Part shown: in pieces, positions 8,631-17,752 of the stretch
Position numbering within the stretch: the first letter of the stretch is position 1
Layout of the letters: the number at the start of each line of letters is the position of its first letter
From: Sphacelaria rigidula
Lineage: Eukaryota > Phaeophyceae > Sphacelariales
DNA: 20,117 bases
Reading direction: 5' to 3'
Assembly (NCBI GenBank): GCA_964200075.2
Contig: CAXNAA020000567.1
Coordinates: 1 to 20,117, forward strand
Program-made: the position numbers and the translations under genes
Notes under the pieces: generated by a model
Seen by the model: only the letters and a program-made list of their open reading frames with translations
Told to the model about the DNA's origin: nothing
Databases searched by the model: none

Positions 8631-11347
8631 TGTAACAAGACCGTCCTTCCTTTTTCTATTATCATTTTAATGGTGACTAGTCTTCGAACTTGAGCAAAAG
8701 TAAGTCGGATCGTGATTTTTCGCGTATACCTATAGCCCCCGCACTTTTCTGCCCTCGACACAAGTCGGTATAGCCCCAAGGGATATCAACCGTCTTCCTC
8801 GGGGACCCGCGGCAGATACAGCATCCATCTCGCGCACGAGTCATCCTACGATAGCAGGGTGCGTGCGGGGTATATTGGGCCATTTCTGCCGCGGAATTTC
8901 ACTGATCGTTGAAAGCAATCATTGTTTGAATACACACTCATTCGTTCATACTGCTTGCCACCGTTTTCACCCAAATACAAGCGCACCGCGAGTGTGCTAT
9001 ATGTAGTCTGACCGCCCGCGAGCACCTGCTTCTTGGGTGGAATCAAACACCCCATATCGTCTACTCCCTCCCCCCCCCCCAAAAAAAAATCTCGTAGTAG
9101 GATATGTATGATACACGCCCTTCATACAGTTTATTCTTGAGAAATGGATTAGCACTCGCGCCGACCGCGTCAACTTTTCTCCCGGAATCATGTATTCACC
9201 TATATTTTTGAATACAACCAACTCGCAATCTTCACGTTTTTTGTTTTCGGACGACCGAAAGCAAGTGAGCGTGATAATATCGTTTGGGACTCGGAACCCA
9301 CAACTTTCGCACAAACAAGAAATAAAGTGGAATGGGCGCGTTGTCGGTGTGGTATACCAGTTTGACCACCATCACGCGGGACGAGGCGCTATGATATTTT
9401 GGGGATATATAAGTAATGGTTCGTTTGCATGCTCTGTGCTCCCCTTCCGAAGCACAAGTGAAACTTCACCGGTTGATCTGACTCCTGTGAGGGTGTGTGA
9501 GCCAAAACTTTCAAAAGAAGTGCGTCATAAATGCGTATGTATACGGATGTACGAACGATGTGTGCATGTAAAGTGCATGTAGCTCTGTGTGTGCGTTAAA
9601 ATATGTACGAAGAACAACAACAGTGCATGCACGTAGCAGTCAGTGGTCACTGCAGGGGCAGCGCTCATCATGAGCAACGATAATAATAGATAGACGGCGA
9701 CATACTATTGTTGTACAGGAAATATACATATTTTGTTACCCTAGCTGATAGAACGAGCGACCTTTGGCGGTTACGAGTACGAGGTCCAACATATCATTTA
9801 TCAAACGCATTTTTGACCTCAGTTCTTTCACCTAGAAAAATCTCGTTCCAATTTTTCAGGATCGCCCGCGAACGAAAAAATTGAGAATTATTTCTAAATC
9901 AATTATTTCAAATATTTTCACAAGATGAAAATTGACCGCAATCTTTAGAATGATATATATTTCGAGAATTATTGTCGAAACTATAGGCCAACGTCGATGT
10001 GTTCGTGTTTTATATTCACGCTATAGCCACCTACCTCACACACAACTTCACAACTTACTACACGTATATACGGGATCGCCCGTAAGCAATCCCCCCGCCT
10101 CGCGAACGCGATAGAGAACTGCCGGTGGGCCGGCGTTCCGCCAGGCATGGCGGTGGAGAGCGCCAACTTTGGGGATGTTTTATGCCCCCACGGGGACAGG
10201 GGCGAATAATATCGCCACTTTTCGGCCGACTGATTTTTTCCCCGTTTGTTCGTTCGCGCAGCTGGAGTGATAATGCGCGCGCGAACTCTCTGAGAAAAAT
10301 GCATATACATTTCTGCACTAGCCAGGCGTTACAGTAACTCCTATCGGAATAGTTCTGGATCGATTCAATTACCGCTAGCTGCGCGGGCCATTTGTTGAAT
10401 CGGCATTGCTTTCCTTGAAAAAGAAGTTCAGGAAATAGATGACCAACCCTGGCGGTCGAACTTCCGAAGAAGTAAGTTTATGACTGTGTGCGTTGTATAT
10501 ACCTCTGTAGGATGAGCACGATTGCGGACCAGCGTTTCTTTGCTTCCAGGATGCGCTGCTTCTCATCCTCGAACTTTCTGGACCGACTAGATGCGTGCTC
10601 ATTGGGTCACAGGAAACTATGAGTTGCGTATCGACGTTATGCATACGCGGAAGAAAACGCACGAGCACACAACCGCAACACAGCACATCAGGCGCTAATG
10701 CACCCATCAATCACATCGCACAACGGTTTTCCTCGACACATTGTGATGAATCAACCATCTTCATGTCTATGGTGGCGGAAACGGCTCTTTCTCCACTGCC
10801 GAAACAATAACAACCAACCGTTAGGAGCTCGGTGATATGCGGGTCAAATTGCGCAACTACTATACTGAAGTCCTCTCGTCGTGATGATGGTGTCTCGTCC
10901 ACTCCGCATGCACCACACAGCAAAATGCGATTTTTATCGCCCCCAACAAGGCACGATCGAGCGGGCTCCCCTTGTTCGCATATGGTTTTCTCACTACCGA
11001 CTGTATACTTTATGATAGTAGATAACCACCACTGTAAAATGTTCAAATGTTGCCAGTCACGCTTTAAGGCATTTTTTTCAGGGACGACAGGAGATGGATG
11101 CTAAAATCTCATGCAGTCATTGTGATGTATGTATGTTGTTGTGGTTCGCAACGTGCTTCGATTCAAAACGAGAGCCCAACCTTTAGTGGCCGCACGTCCA
11201 ACTCGGGGTTCCCGGTATATTTAACGGTAACATGCTGTCGAGAAACAATACCCCTTTGAGTGCGTATGCGTCTCTTGCAGTGAAGATCCGTCGAGCAGGC
11301 TTCGTGTTGTGTATAGTGGATCCGTGGATCGTTTACTCTCGTTTTTC
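8631..11347. other. Long stretch without a supported gene
   Basis: The stretch contains a C-run followed by A9 at about 9069-9089, and an ATG-started 130-codon frame at 9190-9582 with no motif. A minus-strand frame over the GC-rich 10085-10270 segment and AT-rich sequence near 9790-9970 are also present. None has motif, splice or repeat support beyond chance. Confidence 0.4.
11196..11227 (+). repeat. Diverged half-copy of the intron 1 hairpin arm
   Basis: The segment with CTCGGGGTTCCCGGTATATT closely matches the left arm of the 13023-13095 hairpin (CTCGAGATTCCCGATATATT). No right arm is visible here. This suggests a dispersed element. Confidence 0.4.
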
Positions 11348-11683
11348 ATGGGGCGAGTTCTTCATTTCCATTCATGTACATGTGCAGTGTGGACCTGCAC
11401 ATTAAAATGCGAGAAACAGTTCAAGAACATAACGGGCGGGATAACATTCGAAGGCCACAACGGTAGAAAAGCAGGGAATACCGATCCAAATCGGCATATC
11501 CACTGTACTCTCAAACTATATATTCATTTCGAAGACCCACAATGGGTGATAGAAGAAACCAAGATCGTTTTCGTATCATCTCTCACGTTCGAAAGTTCGT
11601 ACGAGTATAATAATTTGAATATATCCCCAAAAATGAGCAAAAAAATCTACCGTTGTGTGTATATTGAAGAGCATATAGAATGA
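11348..11683 (+). CDS. Open frame of 111 codons upstream of the LPMO-like gene, doubtful
   Basis: The frame starts at ATG 11348 and ends with TGA at 11681-11683. The middle part (KNITGGITFEGHNG, LYIHFEDPQWVIEETKIVF) is fairly protein-like, but codon third positions are more AT-rich than in the LPMO exons. No family is recognised. It ends only 180 bases before the LPMO start codon, so it may lie in that gene's promoter. Confidence 0.22.
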   Translation: MGRVLHFHSCTCAVWTCTLKCEKQFKNITGGITFEGHNGRKAGNTDPNRHIHCTLKLYIHFEDPQWVIEETKIVFVSSLTFESSYEYNNLNISPKMSKKIYRCVYIEEHIE

Positions 11684-11862
11684 CCACGATCCATCCACGC
11701 GTCACACTCGCGTTCCAACGACTATACAATCTTGTGAGGTAGGTTCCGTTCGCCGCGGCCATTCAACACATCATCGCGCAGCCCACCCCATCACACATCA
11801 TCCTCGTCTCCAAGCTCTACTCTAAAAGTATTGATCAGCTTTCCCTGGGCTCAATCAACAAG
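11684..11862 (+). promoter_or_regulatory. Presumed promoter/5' UTR of the LPMO-like gene
   Basis: This segment directly precedes the start codon. A TATA-like CTATACAA sits at about 11722-11729, and a CA/TC-rich stretch at 11770-11820 resembles a leader. No transcription start can be fixed from sequence alone. Confidence 0.3.
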
Positions 11863-12008
11863 ATGGTGCACTCTGCAACAATGCTCGCGGCTGCGGGGCT
11901 TACGACGGTTGCAATCTTCCAGACGCTGCCAAGCGAAGTGGACGGGCACGCGTACCTCATGTCTCCAGTTTCCAGGAACTTTTACTACACGAATGTTTTT
12001 CAATCAGA
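11863..12008 (+). CDS. Exon 1: signal peptide and N-terminal histidine
   Basis: The ATG at 11863 has A at -3 and G at +4. A hydrophobic Ala/Leu/Thr/Val stretch (residues 8-22) leads to VDG|H, a plausible signal peptidase site leaving His29 (codon 11947-11949) as the mature N-terminus, as LPMOs require. The exon ends in phase 2 at donor GTGAGT (12009). A second in-frame ATG at residue 7 could also start a slightly shorter signal peptide. Confidence 0.87.
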
Positions 12009-12529
12009 GTGAGTTGACTCGTGTGTGTGTGTGAGAGGGCACAGGGTGTAGTAGTATCTACCGTTGACATCGAGTGCTCTGGTTCAGGTTGTGGTTGGAG
12101 TGTTGGTGTTCCAACAGTCGGTGTTCTCATGTGTTTTGTTAGGACGGTCCTCTCAGCTCCTCTCCGTGTAAATGTTTGCGTTTGTCAACTGTTTGGCCAC
12201 TACGAGGGTGGATCATCTAGGTTCTCGATCCATTTTTCGTGTGAAAATGACGCCGATAGGGCAGATGATTCACACACCAGCAGTCGACGGGTTAGAGCAG
12301 CATCGCCGTGCGGAAGAGGGATTTATTCTTGTTTGAAATGGCGATAGTGTGGGGAAAATACGTAACTCGTGTCCAGGGGTCTAGAGCAAGCAGGTCCGTG
12401 CGTCTTCATCAGTACTACTGGTTACCATTGAGCTGGAAGGGTTATACAAGGTTGTGCTTTTTGCCTCGACGCTCGTCTATTAGTACTTGGTAGCGGCAAA
12501 ACAGCACGTGCAAACGTGCGGGGCCACTT

Positions 12530-12580
<51 letters not shown>

Positions 12581-15500
12581 GATACTCCACACAGAGTTCG
12601 GTACGTCAAAAGTGGTGCTACAGGGCGGATCGGTCGATAAACCTTCAACTGCGACTGCTACTCGGCGCGGTTGAACTCAACAGCATTCGTCCGTGTTTTC
12701 CTGCGTCTTCTCTTTGATTCGCGTGTGCTCATGCGCTCATGCAAACTGTGCTCTACTTCCTTCGGTAGGAGAAACGGTGGTGTGGGTTGTATCGTGAGCG
12801 TTCGTCGCTCACACGCTTTGATTCTGTGACTATTGAGCGATGGCTGAATGGATCAAATCCTCTCAAACTGAAACATTTGTTACCGCATACTCGTATCGAG
12901 AACGAAATCCAACGTTCCTGTAATGGTGGTGTGCGTCGTAACAAACGTTTAACAACTTGCCCTTTGTATAAAGAGAAATATCATTATTTCCAACTCTCTT
13001 CGTATCCACGACCCTGAGCCCATCTCAAACTCGAGATTCCCGATATATTTGACTGCAAATTACTTCAAATATATCGGGATCTTTGAGTTTTGAGATACCT
13101 CTACAGTACAGCACCTAGGTGCATTACATCAATGCAACCTCAATGCCCGGTGGAAACACTGGTGAACTGTATTTGCCATGCAGTGGGCGGACTCAGCTTT
13201 CTCTCCGAACTTGTCTGGGCGTGAGATGGTAAGGCAACGTAGACGGGCCGGACCCATCGATCCAGCGATAGAAACACCGTCACATTTTGGTACCGTATCC
13301 ATCATTCCCCGAAATCTGTACACACGAACCGCAGTTTGATGAGCAGTCGAGCAAGGACCAGAGAACCAAGACGCAGGGAGCAACCCAGGTTATAGGTTGT
13401 ACAGACAGGACAGCACGGCATCGTCCTCTCTGTAGCACAGCTATCGTGATGCGATCATTTGTCCTTGCCCGAGAGCCTCACAACACCACCCTCCACCTCA
13501 CTTTGCTGTTATCGACCGCTGATGTTTGGGAATCAACATCAGCAACTTCGAGGATATCGAGTACTGTCCGCACTGTCTGCAGGGTAGGGGCCCGAAGGCT
13601 ACACGTGAACGGGGCATGAAGAAGACTCCCCGTGATATCCTCGACGAGTGGGGCGGCGGGGAGTGGCCTGGAATGGCGGCGTATTACAAGTGAGGCTGGC
13701 ATGTGACGTTGGGAGTACTATGCATAGAACAGGATACGGTGTTGGCGCTGTAAGGATCGTCTCCCTGTGAAGTCGACATTGCGGACTGTCAGGATTGCTG
13801 TAACGGTCAACAGTTGTTCAAGTGTACATCTGCCCCGACTAACCGAACACTGCTCGCCGTCGAAATGTGTCTGGTCAACTGTGACCTCGAAACAGCGATC
13901 GCCTGGCTGAGAACGGCAACTTCCTCGAGCCGGACGAGATCGCGGTACGTCATGGAGTTTGCGGCGACCCCGAACAGGTGCAGTGCAACACAATTAACAC
14001 CTCGTACATGAAGACGACCCAACAGTACATCAATGGAATGTGCTCGTACGAAGTGCTGGTGACTGCTCGTCAACAAGTCTAGCGTATCGTGACATCATGA
14101 CGTCTGAGGGTGCCAAATCATCACCCGGGAACCTGTTGGGCCTTTTGCTGCGCATATTTTTTAGTACTGAACTACATCACAAGTGGCGATGGTACAGCAG
14201 AAGTAGTGTGTGGTACACAGCATAGCCGTGGTACGGCAGCACTTGTTTGTGGTCGAAATTTCCCGAGTTTGCTGGACGTGCAACGGACGTGCATATTTGC
14301 TTCGATATGCACATGACGCAAAATCTACTAGGGGTATATGTCGTGAAACGCAATAGTTCTACTTTGCAGTAGTCGCACCGGTGACCGCCCGTTTCAGAGG
14401 AGATCCGTCACCTGAAAGTACAGCTATTCGTTCCCAAATGACTACCGCGCCGTCGATGGGAGTAGAGCGTACACCAGTTGGGCGCCATTAAGGACCCACC
14501 TTAACGGGCTGGAATAAACAGCGTCGAGCACAGCAAGCACCCAAAAGCAGTACGCTGGTTGGTCACTCCGCCGCAACCAATCAACATGCTGCTTTCTGAA
14601 TGCTTACTTCGCTCCTCACTATTTTCTTTCAGCTCGATAGAAGACACGGCCTAAGCAATGTTTGAAATTCATTCTTATCAGGGAGCCTGGGTCTCGGGGA
14701 TCCTCATGTCATCAATCGAACTCGTTGTGTTCGGCTGGTGGGTACATTTCGAAATATAAACATACAGCACGAGCAACAACAAACGCCCTTGAAATAGACC
14801 CCCCCCACGTCTGGATACAACATATCTTTATGCCACGGATATTTCTCATGCGTGCATGAGTCCTTCGTATCGAATTGACATGTCGGCCTAAAACCGTGAA
14901 AACGTCCGAAAACGTTGGGCTGTACCATACGAGTTGAAACAGTCGCCCGTAAATGTACTCGATACACTTTTTGGTCGAAACAAGACCCTCACAGGCATGT
15001 AGGCGTCAAATCATGCCTTTCATTCTCATTTTGCGCTGCCCTTCTGTCACCCCCTCGTTCCGTTCTTGACAGAATGCAGACGAGGTTAGCAACACCTACA
15101 GCCGGGAGAACAAGCACTACCCGGTTCTCGACTCGTATGAGGAGGGCACGATTATCGAGATGAAGGTGGCCATGAGCGTGTACCACTGGGTGAGGCAACA
15201 AATATCCTGTATGGACGTACCTGGTTTCAACAACACCACGTTAGTTGTCATTTATATTTGTTGGCTTCTCTGTGTTGAAAGTTCAACGATTCTCGAGTAA
15301 AACCCATCATGCCGGGATGTTACACGAAGGCTTGGTGCTGCATCTGTTCTCCCTGGTCACTTCCTGATATTGAGTAGTCGGCAGACAAGTAAGCAACGCA
15401 ACATGCGCTGTGCGGCGCGCCTCTTTTTTGCGGTCTCTCCCACCGCAGCATATCCCGACTTATTTCTCACCATTTTCTGCATCCCCCCCCCTCCACCCGA

Positions 15501-17023
15501 TCTCCTCTGCGCGCGCATCTGCTGTGCTCAGGGTCACCTAGAGTTCTTTATCTGCAACTCGGAGGACCAATCCGACGGACCAGAGGGCGTCGTGAACCAG
15601 GGATGCTTCAATATGTACCCCCTTACCCGCGCTAGTGATGACAGTGATGCGAGTCCCATTGATCCGGACTACCCGGGTCGTTACTATGTGGACCCCCCTT
15701 GCCGCGAGGATGAAACGGATCAGACCAAACCTGATGGAGCCGAACCGGGTCCAATCAACACCGCGCGCTACCAGCTGCCCGAGGGCTTGATCTGCGAACG
15801 GTGCATCGTCCAGATGGTGTACTGTGAGTTGTACCTTGCGATAGTTTCATGTAGTCAAGTGGCCCTTTGAAAAAGATTGGGCCTACACACGGTCGGGCCT
15901 CCTGGCCATTTAGCGGACGCAGAATGGATAGCCATGTGGGGGTACAGTATTCGGAATAGTTGGAATTCGGTTTTTCAACATCGTGGCACTTGAAGAGCGA
16001 ATTACGTGAACGAGAGGCGTAGACACGACGGCACCGGCTGCTAGTACATGTCGCCATGCCGTACATGTACACTACGAAGACCAGTGCACAGAGCAGAACA
16101 TTACGAAACACAAAAAACAGCGTGCAGTCCTCTTTCTCAGCGTGATGTATTTCGTCCGCTACTCGAGGGTTTCCCAACCAATCCCTATCCCCACCCCCCG
16201 GTTGGTCTCTTACACGTCGAACCACCCCTCGTCCCCCTTCCCCCCATTTCCCCCTTCGTCTCCCCCGCCCGCCCGACGCAACAAACTTCGATTTCAGACA
16301 CCTCGCACAAGTGCACATATCCCGGATACCGTGAGTTCAACCCCCCCTCGTGGCCGTCCGGGTGTGCTGACAACAAAGAAGCGTGGTTTGACCTGGGCCC
16401 CGAGCTGTGCGAGGATGGACTGTACCCTGAAGAATTCTGGAACTGTGCGGATATCTCCATCACTCCCAGTAAGTTGCGCCTTAATGGCACCACACGTGTC
16501 TGAGGAGTTGATTGCAGTTTGCATCCAAAGCATCTCTGCTCCTTGCAATCGCATGAACACAGGAGGCAACAGCCGTGAGAGGTATGATTGCTTTTTGTTT
16601 TCAAGGCGCCTAAATCGTGTGTACTCCGCCAACAAAAAAAAAGCACGCTTCTGAGCACACACGTGATGTCGACCTAGTCGCACTCGAGTCTAACTTCCGT
16701 TATCGCCCGCCTTTTTACCAAAACGCTTGGTAGGAGGAGGATCGAGGCCAAGGCCCTCCCCGACACCAGACAGCGACGACAGCAACGACAGAAATTTCGC
16801 TGAAATACTGTCTCAACCAGAGTCGGTTCCCGCACCCGCTCCTGAGGAAGCACCAGAACCTACACCTGAGCCGGAGGTGATCACCAACAACACCGGGGGT
16901 GGTGACTGTGCCAAAACCTGGAAGCAGTGTGATGGCGAGGGCTTCGAAGGTCCACACTGCTGTGGAGACGGGGAGGAGTGTGAGTTCAAGAACACGTGGT
17001 ACTCTCAGTGCGTTCCTGTGTAA
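11863..17023 (+). CDS. Secreted AA15-like lytic polysaccharide monooxygenase with C-terminal CBM1 (7 exons, 414 aa)
   Basis: Proposed join: 11863-12008, 13543-13689, 13896-13977, 15073-15189, 15532-15823, 16298-16468, 16734-17023. Every intron is GT-AG and the phases (2,2,0,0,1,1) keep one frame to TAA at 17021. Residues 1-28 form a signal peptide; predicted cleavage after Gly28 exposes His29, followed by AYLMSPVSRNFY. Next come YCPHCL (56-61), RHGVCGDP (116-123), SVYHWGHLEFFIC (160-172), YPGRYYVDPPC (211-221) and PEEFWNCADI (305-314). The last resembles the C-terminal conserved block of AA15/AA10 LPMO domains. His29 and His163 are the candidate copper histidine brace. Residues 320-375 are an acidic Pro/Glu-rich linker and 377-411 a CBM1. 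Known for the family: copper-dependent oxidative cleavage of cellulose or chitin. Inferred here: secretion and action on a cell-wall polysaccharide. The family call rests on motif recognition, and the substrate is unknown. Confidence 0.85.
12532..12579 (+). repeat. (AC)24 microsatellite in intron 1
   Basis: This is an uninterrupted alternating A-C run of 48 bases. Confidence 0.98.
13023..13095. repeat. Imperfect inverted repeat (long hairpin) in intron 1
   Basis: A left arm of ~30 bases (13023-13052) and a right arm of ~31 (13065-13095) are near-complementary around a 12-base loop. The uninterrupted core CCCGATATATTTGA pairs with TCAAATATATCGGG. It could be a small MITE-like insertion or an RNA structure in the pre-mRNA. 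Confidence 0.85.
13543..13689 (+). CDS. Exon 2: YCPHCL motif
   Basis: The acceptor is CATCAG at 13542 and the donor is GTGAGG at 13690. The single first base completes the codon split from exon 1, giving Asp49. The exon encodes FEDIEYCPHCLQ and a Gly/Arg-rich stretch with ATRERG, ending in phase 2. An upstream in-frame TGA lies inside the preceding intron, which limits where the exon can start. The CPHC pair is probably structural, either a disulfide or metal-linked. Confidence 0.8.
13896..13977 (+). CDS. Exon 3: RHGVCGDP motif
   Basis: The acceptor AAACAG ends at 13895; the donor GTGCAG starts at 13978. The first base completes Asn98. The exon encodes AENGNFLEPDEIAVRHGVC and then GDPEQ, matching the GVCGDP-type block of the LPMO domain. 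The acceptor has a weak pyrimidine tract, so its exact position is the least certain in the model, although phase supports it. Confidence 0.75.
13978..15072 (+). other. Intron 3 of the LPMO-like gene
   Basis: This 1095 bp phase-0 intron lies between PEQ and NADE codons. Its first ~100 bases remain open in the exon 3 frame before a stop. I see no repeat, RNA gene or missed exon inside it. Confidence 0.78.
15073..15189 (+). CDS. Exon 4: second copper-histidine region
   Basis: The acceptor TTGACAG follows a C/T-rich tract; the donor is GTGAGG at 15190. Both boundaries are phase 0. The exon ends in EEGTIIEMKVAMSVYHW. His163 lies where the second brace histidine occurs in AA10/AA15 domains (pattern beta-strand, then His-x-Gly-x-x-Glu-Phe across the junction with exon 5). 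Confidence 0.85.
15190..16297 (+). other. Introns 4 (15190-15531) and 5 (15824-16297) flanking exon 5
   Basis: Both introns end in C/T-rich tracts; intron 5 has an unusually long C-rich tract at about 16186-16275. No other feature is seen in them. Confidence 0.78.
15532..15823 (+). CDS. Exon 5: core of the catalytic domain
   Basis: The acceptor is CTCAG at 15531 and the donor GTGAGT at 15824. The exon begins GHLEFFIC and continues through GCFNMYPLTR, IDPDYPGRYYVDPPC and RYQLPEGLICERCIVQMVY. Cysteines at 172, 189, 221, 252 and 255 are candidates for disulfides. The open frame extends upstream of the acceptor into the intron, but there it reads low-complexity C-rich sequence. Confidence 0.88.
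16298..16468 (+). CDS. Exon 6: end of the catalytic domain
   Basis: The acceptor GATTTCAG follows a long C/T-rich tract; the donor is GTAAGT at 16469. With the split codon it reads YYTSHKC, YPGYREFNPPSWPSGC and PEEFWNCADISI. The FWNCADI block marks the end of the LPMO-like domain and probably supplies the aromatic axial residue near the copper. I cannot tell which aromatic residue that is. Confidence 0.88.
16734..17023 (+). CDS. Exon 7: acidic linker and CBM1
   Basis: The acceptor TTGGTAG ends at 16733, and the two first bases complete the codon split after exon 6 (Arg319). The exon encodes a flexible linker rich in Pro, Glu, Asp and Ser, then the CBM1 and the stop codon. A slightly later AG could be used instead without loss of any domain. 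Confidence 0.85.
16907..17011 (+). other. CBM1 (fungal-type cellulose-binding) domain, residues 377-411
   Basis: Spacing of Cys384, Cys395, Cys401 and Cys411 (11, 6, 10) equals the canonical CBM1 pattern, and Cys377 and Cys394 form the extra pair of six-cysteine CBM1s. Trp381, Trp407 and Tyr408 occupy the three aromatic positions of the flat cellulose-binding face, and the ending WYSQC is typical. The usual CGG is CDG here. Known function: docking the enzyme on crystalline cellulose or chitin. Confidence 0.92.
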
Positions 17024-17149
17024 TATGTGGGATATACCTGGGAGTAGTACATCAATTGAAGAATTGGAAGTAGGACAAGAAAAATATGTGACCCAAATTG
17101 GGAACTAATTGAAATTGTGCGAATGGAGATAGAGATGAACGGCGCATGT

Positions 17150-17183
17150 GGGGGGAGAGGGTGAGGGGGGGGGGGGGAGAGGG
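17150..17183 (+). repeat. G-rich tract just after the LPMO-like gene
   Basis: A run of 13 G (17165-17177) is flanked by further G-runs, all with purine spacers. It can form G-quadruplexes and may lie in the 3' UTR or just beyond it. Confidence 0.9.
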
Positions 17184-17596
17184 TACGTTGGTGTGTGTGG
17201 ATGTTTGAAAAAAAGTCGTCATACCTTGGCGTGTTTAATGTAAGGAACAGTTTGAGGTGAAAAATCCAAGTGTTAAGGGCATACGGAAAATATATCTCGT
17301 CGGCTTGTGAAAATGTAAGGAAACCTGTCTACGGTACAAATGAGGCATTGCAGTGAGGAGGGGGCGGTGACGCTGCGTGCGACTGTAACAAAGGCGAGGG
17401 TCGACCTTGAATGTTCTGTGTGGAGTATGCGTGCGTGTGTGTGTGCTGTTTTGTGGCTGTTGCATGGGTGGTGTTGAATACATTTGTGATGTGAAGGGCT
17501 TCAGCAGCCAATCGACGGCTTTAGGAAATTGTTACGCTGTATTTCGTGCGTGCTAGAAAGGTTCGTATGAACGTGTTTGTGTATTCATGTTATGTC

Positions 17597-17752
17597 GTTT
17601 TTACAGAAAGGACGTCGTTGGCTACACCGGCAGCGGGTCGGGAAAACTCGAGTGAATGTGCATACATGATGTATCGTGTTTTTCTATACAACGGACGTCA
17701 TCGACCACAATAGCCGAGGATCGGGAGGAACACGAGTAAATGTGCATACATG
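17597..17752 (+). repeat. Tandem duplication of ~80 bp (two units)
   Basis: Units 17597-17668 and 17678-17752 are offset by 81 bases. Both run from GTTTTT through GGACGTC, then a TCGGGA-type segment and CGAGT, to AATGTGCATACATG. Confidence 0.85.

Larger units (their letters stand above)
12009..13542 (+). other. Intron 1 of the LPMO-like gene
   Basis: This 1534 bp GT-AG intron separates the histidine-bearing exon from the CPHC exon. It contains an (AC)24 microsatellite and a long hairpin. No further exon is needed, because exons 1 and 2 join in phase with a short spacing between the SRNFY and YCPHCL motifs. Confidence 0.78.

Noticed and set aside
9981-10310. 109-codon minus-strand protein over the GC-rich patch
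   Set aside because: Several frames are open together because of base composition; no motif is seen.
12787-13017. Missed exon inside intron 1
   Set aside because: Exons 1 and 2 already join in phase with sensible motif spacing, and this frame has no matching motif.
15755-16318. 187-codon minus-strand frame
   Set aside because: It is antisense to exon 5 and intron 5 with no motif.
16142-16654. 170-codon plus-strand frame and its minus-strand counterparts over exon 6
   Set aside because: They are shadows of exon 6 in other frames; the chosen frame carries the conserved blocks and matched splice phases.
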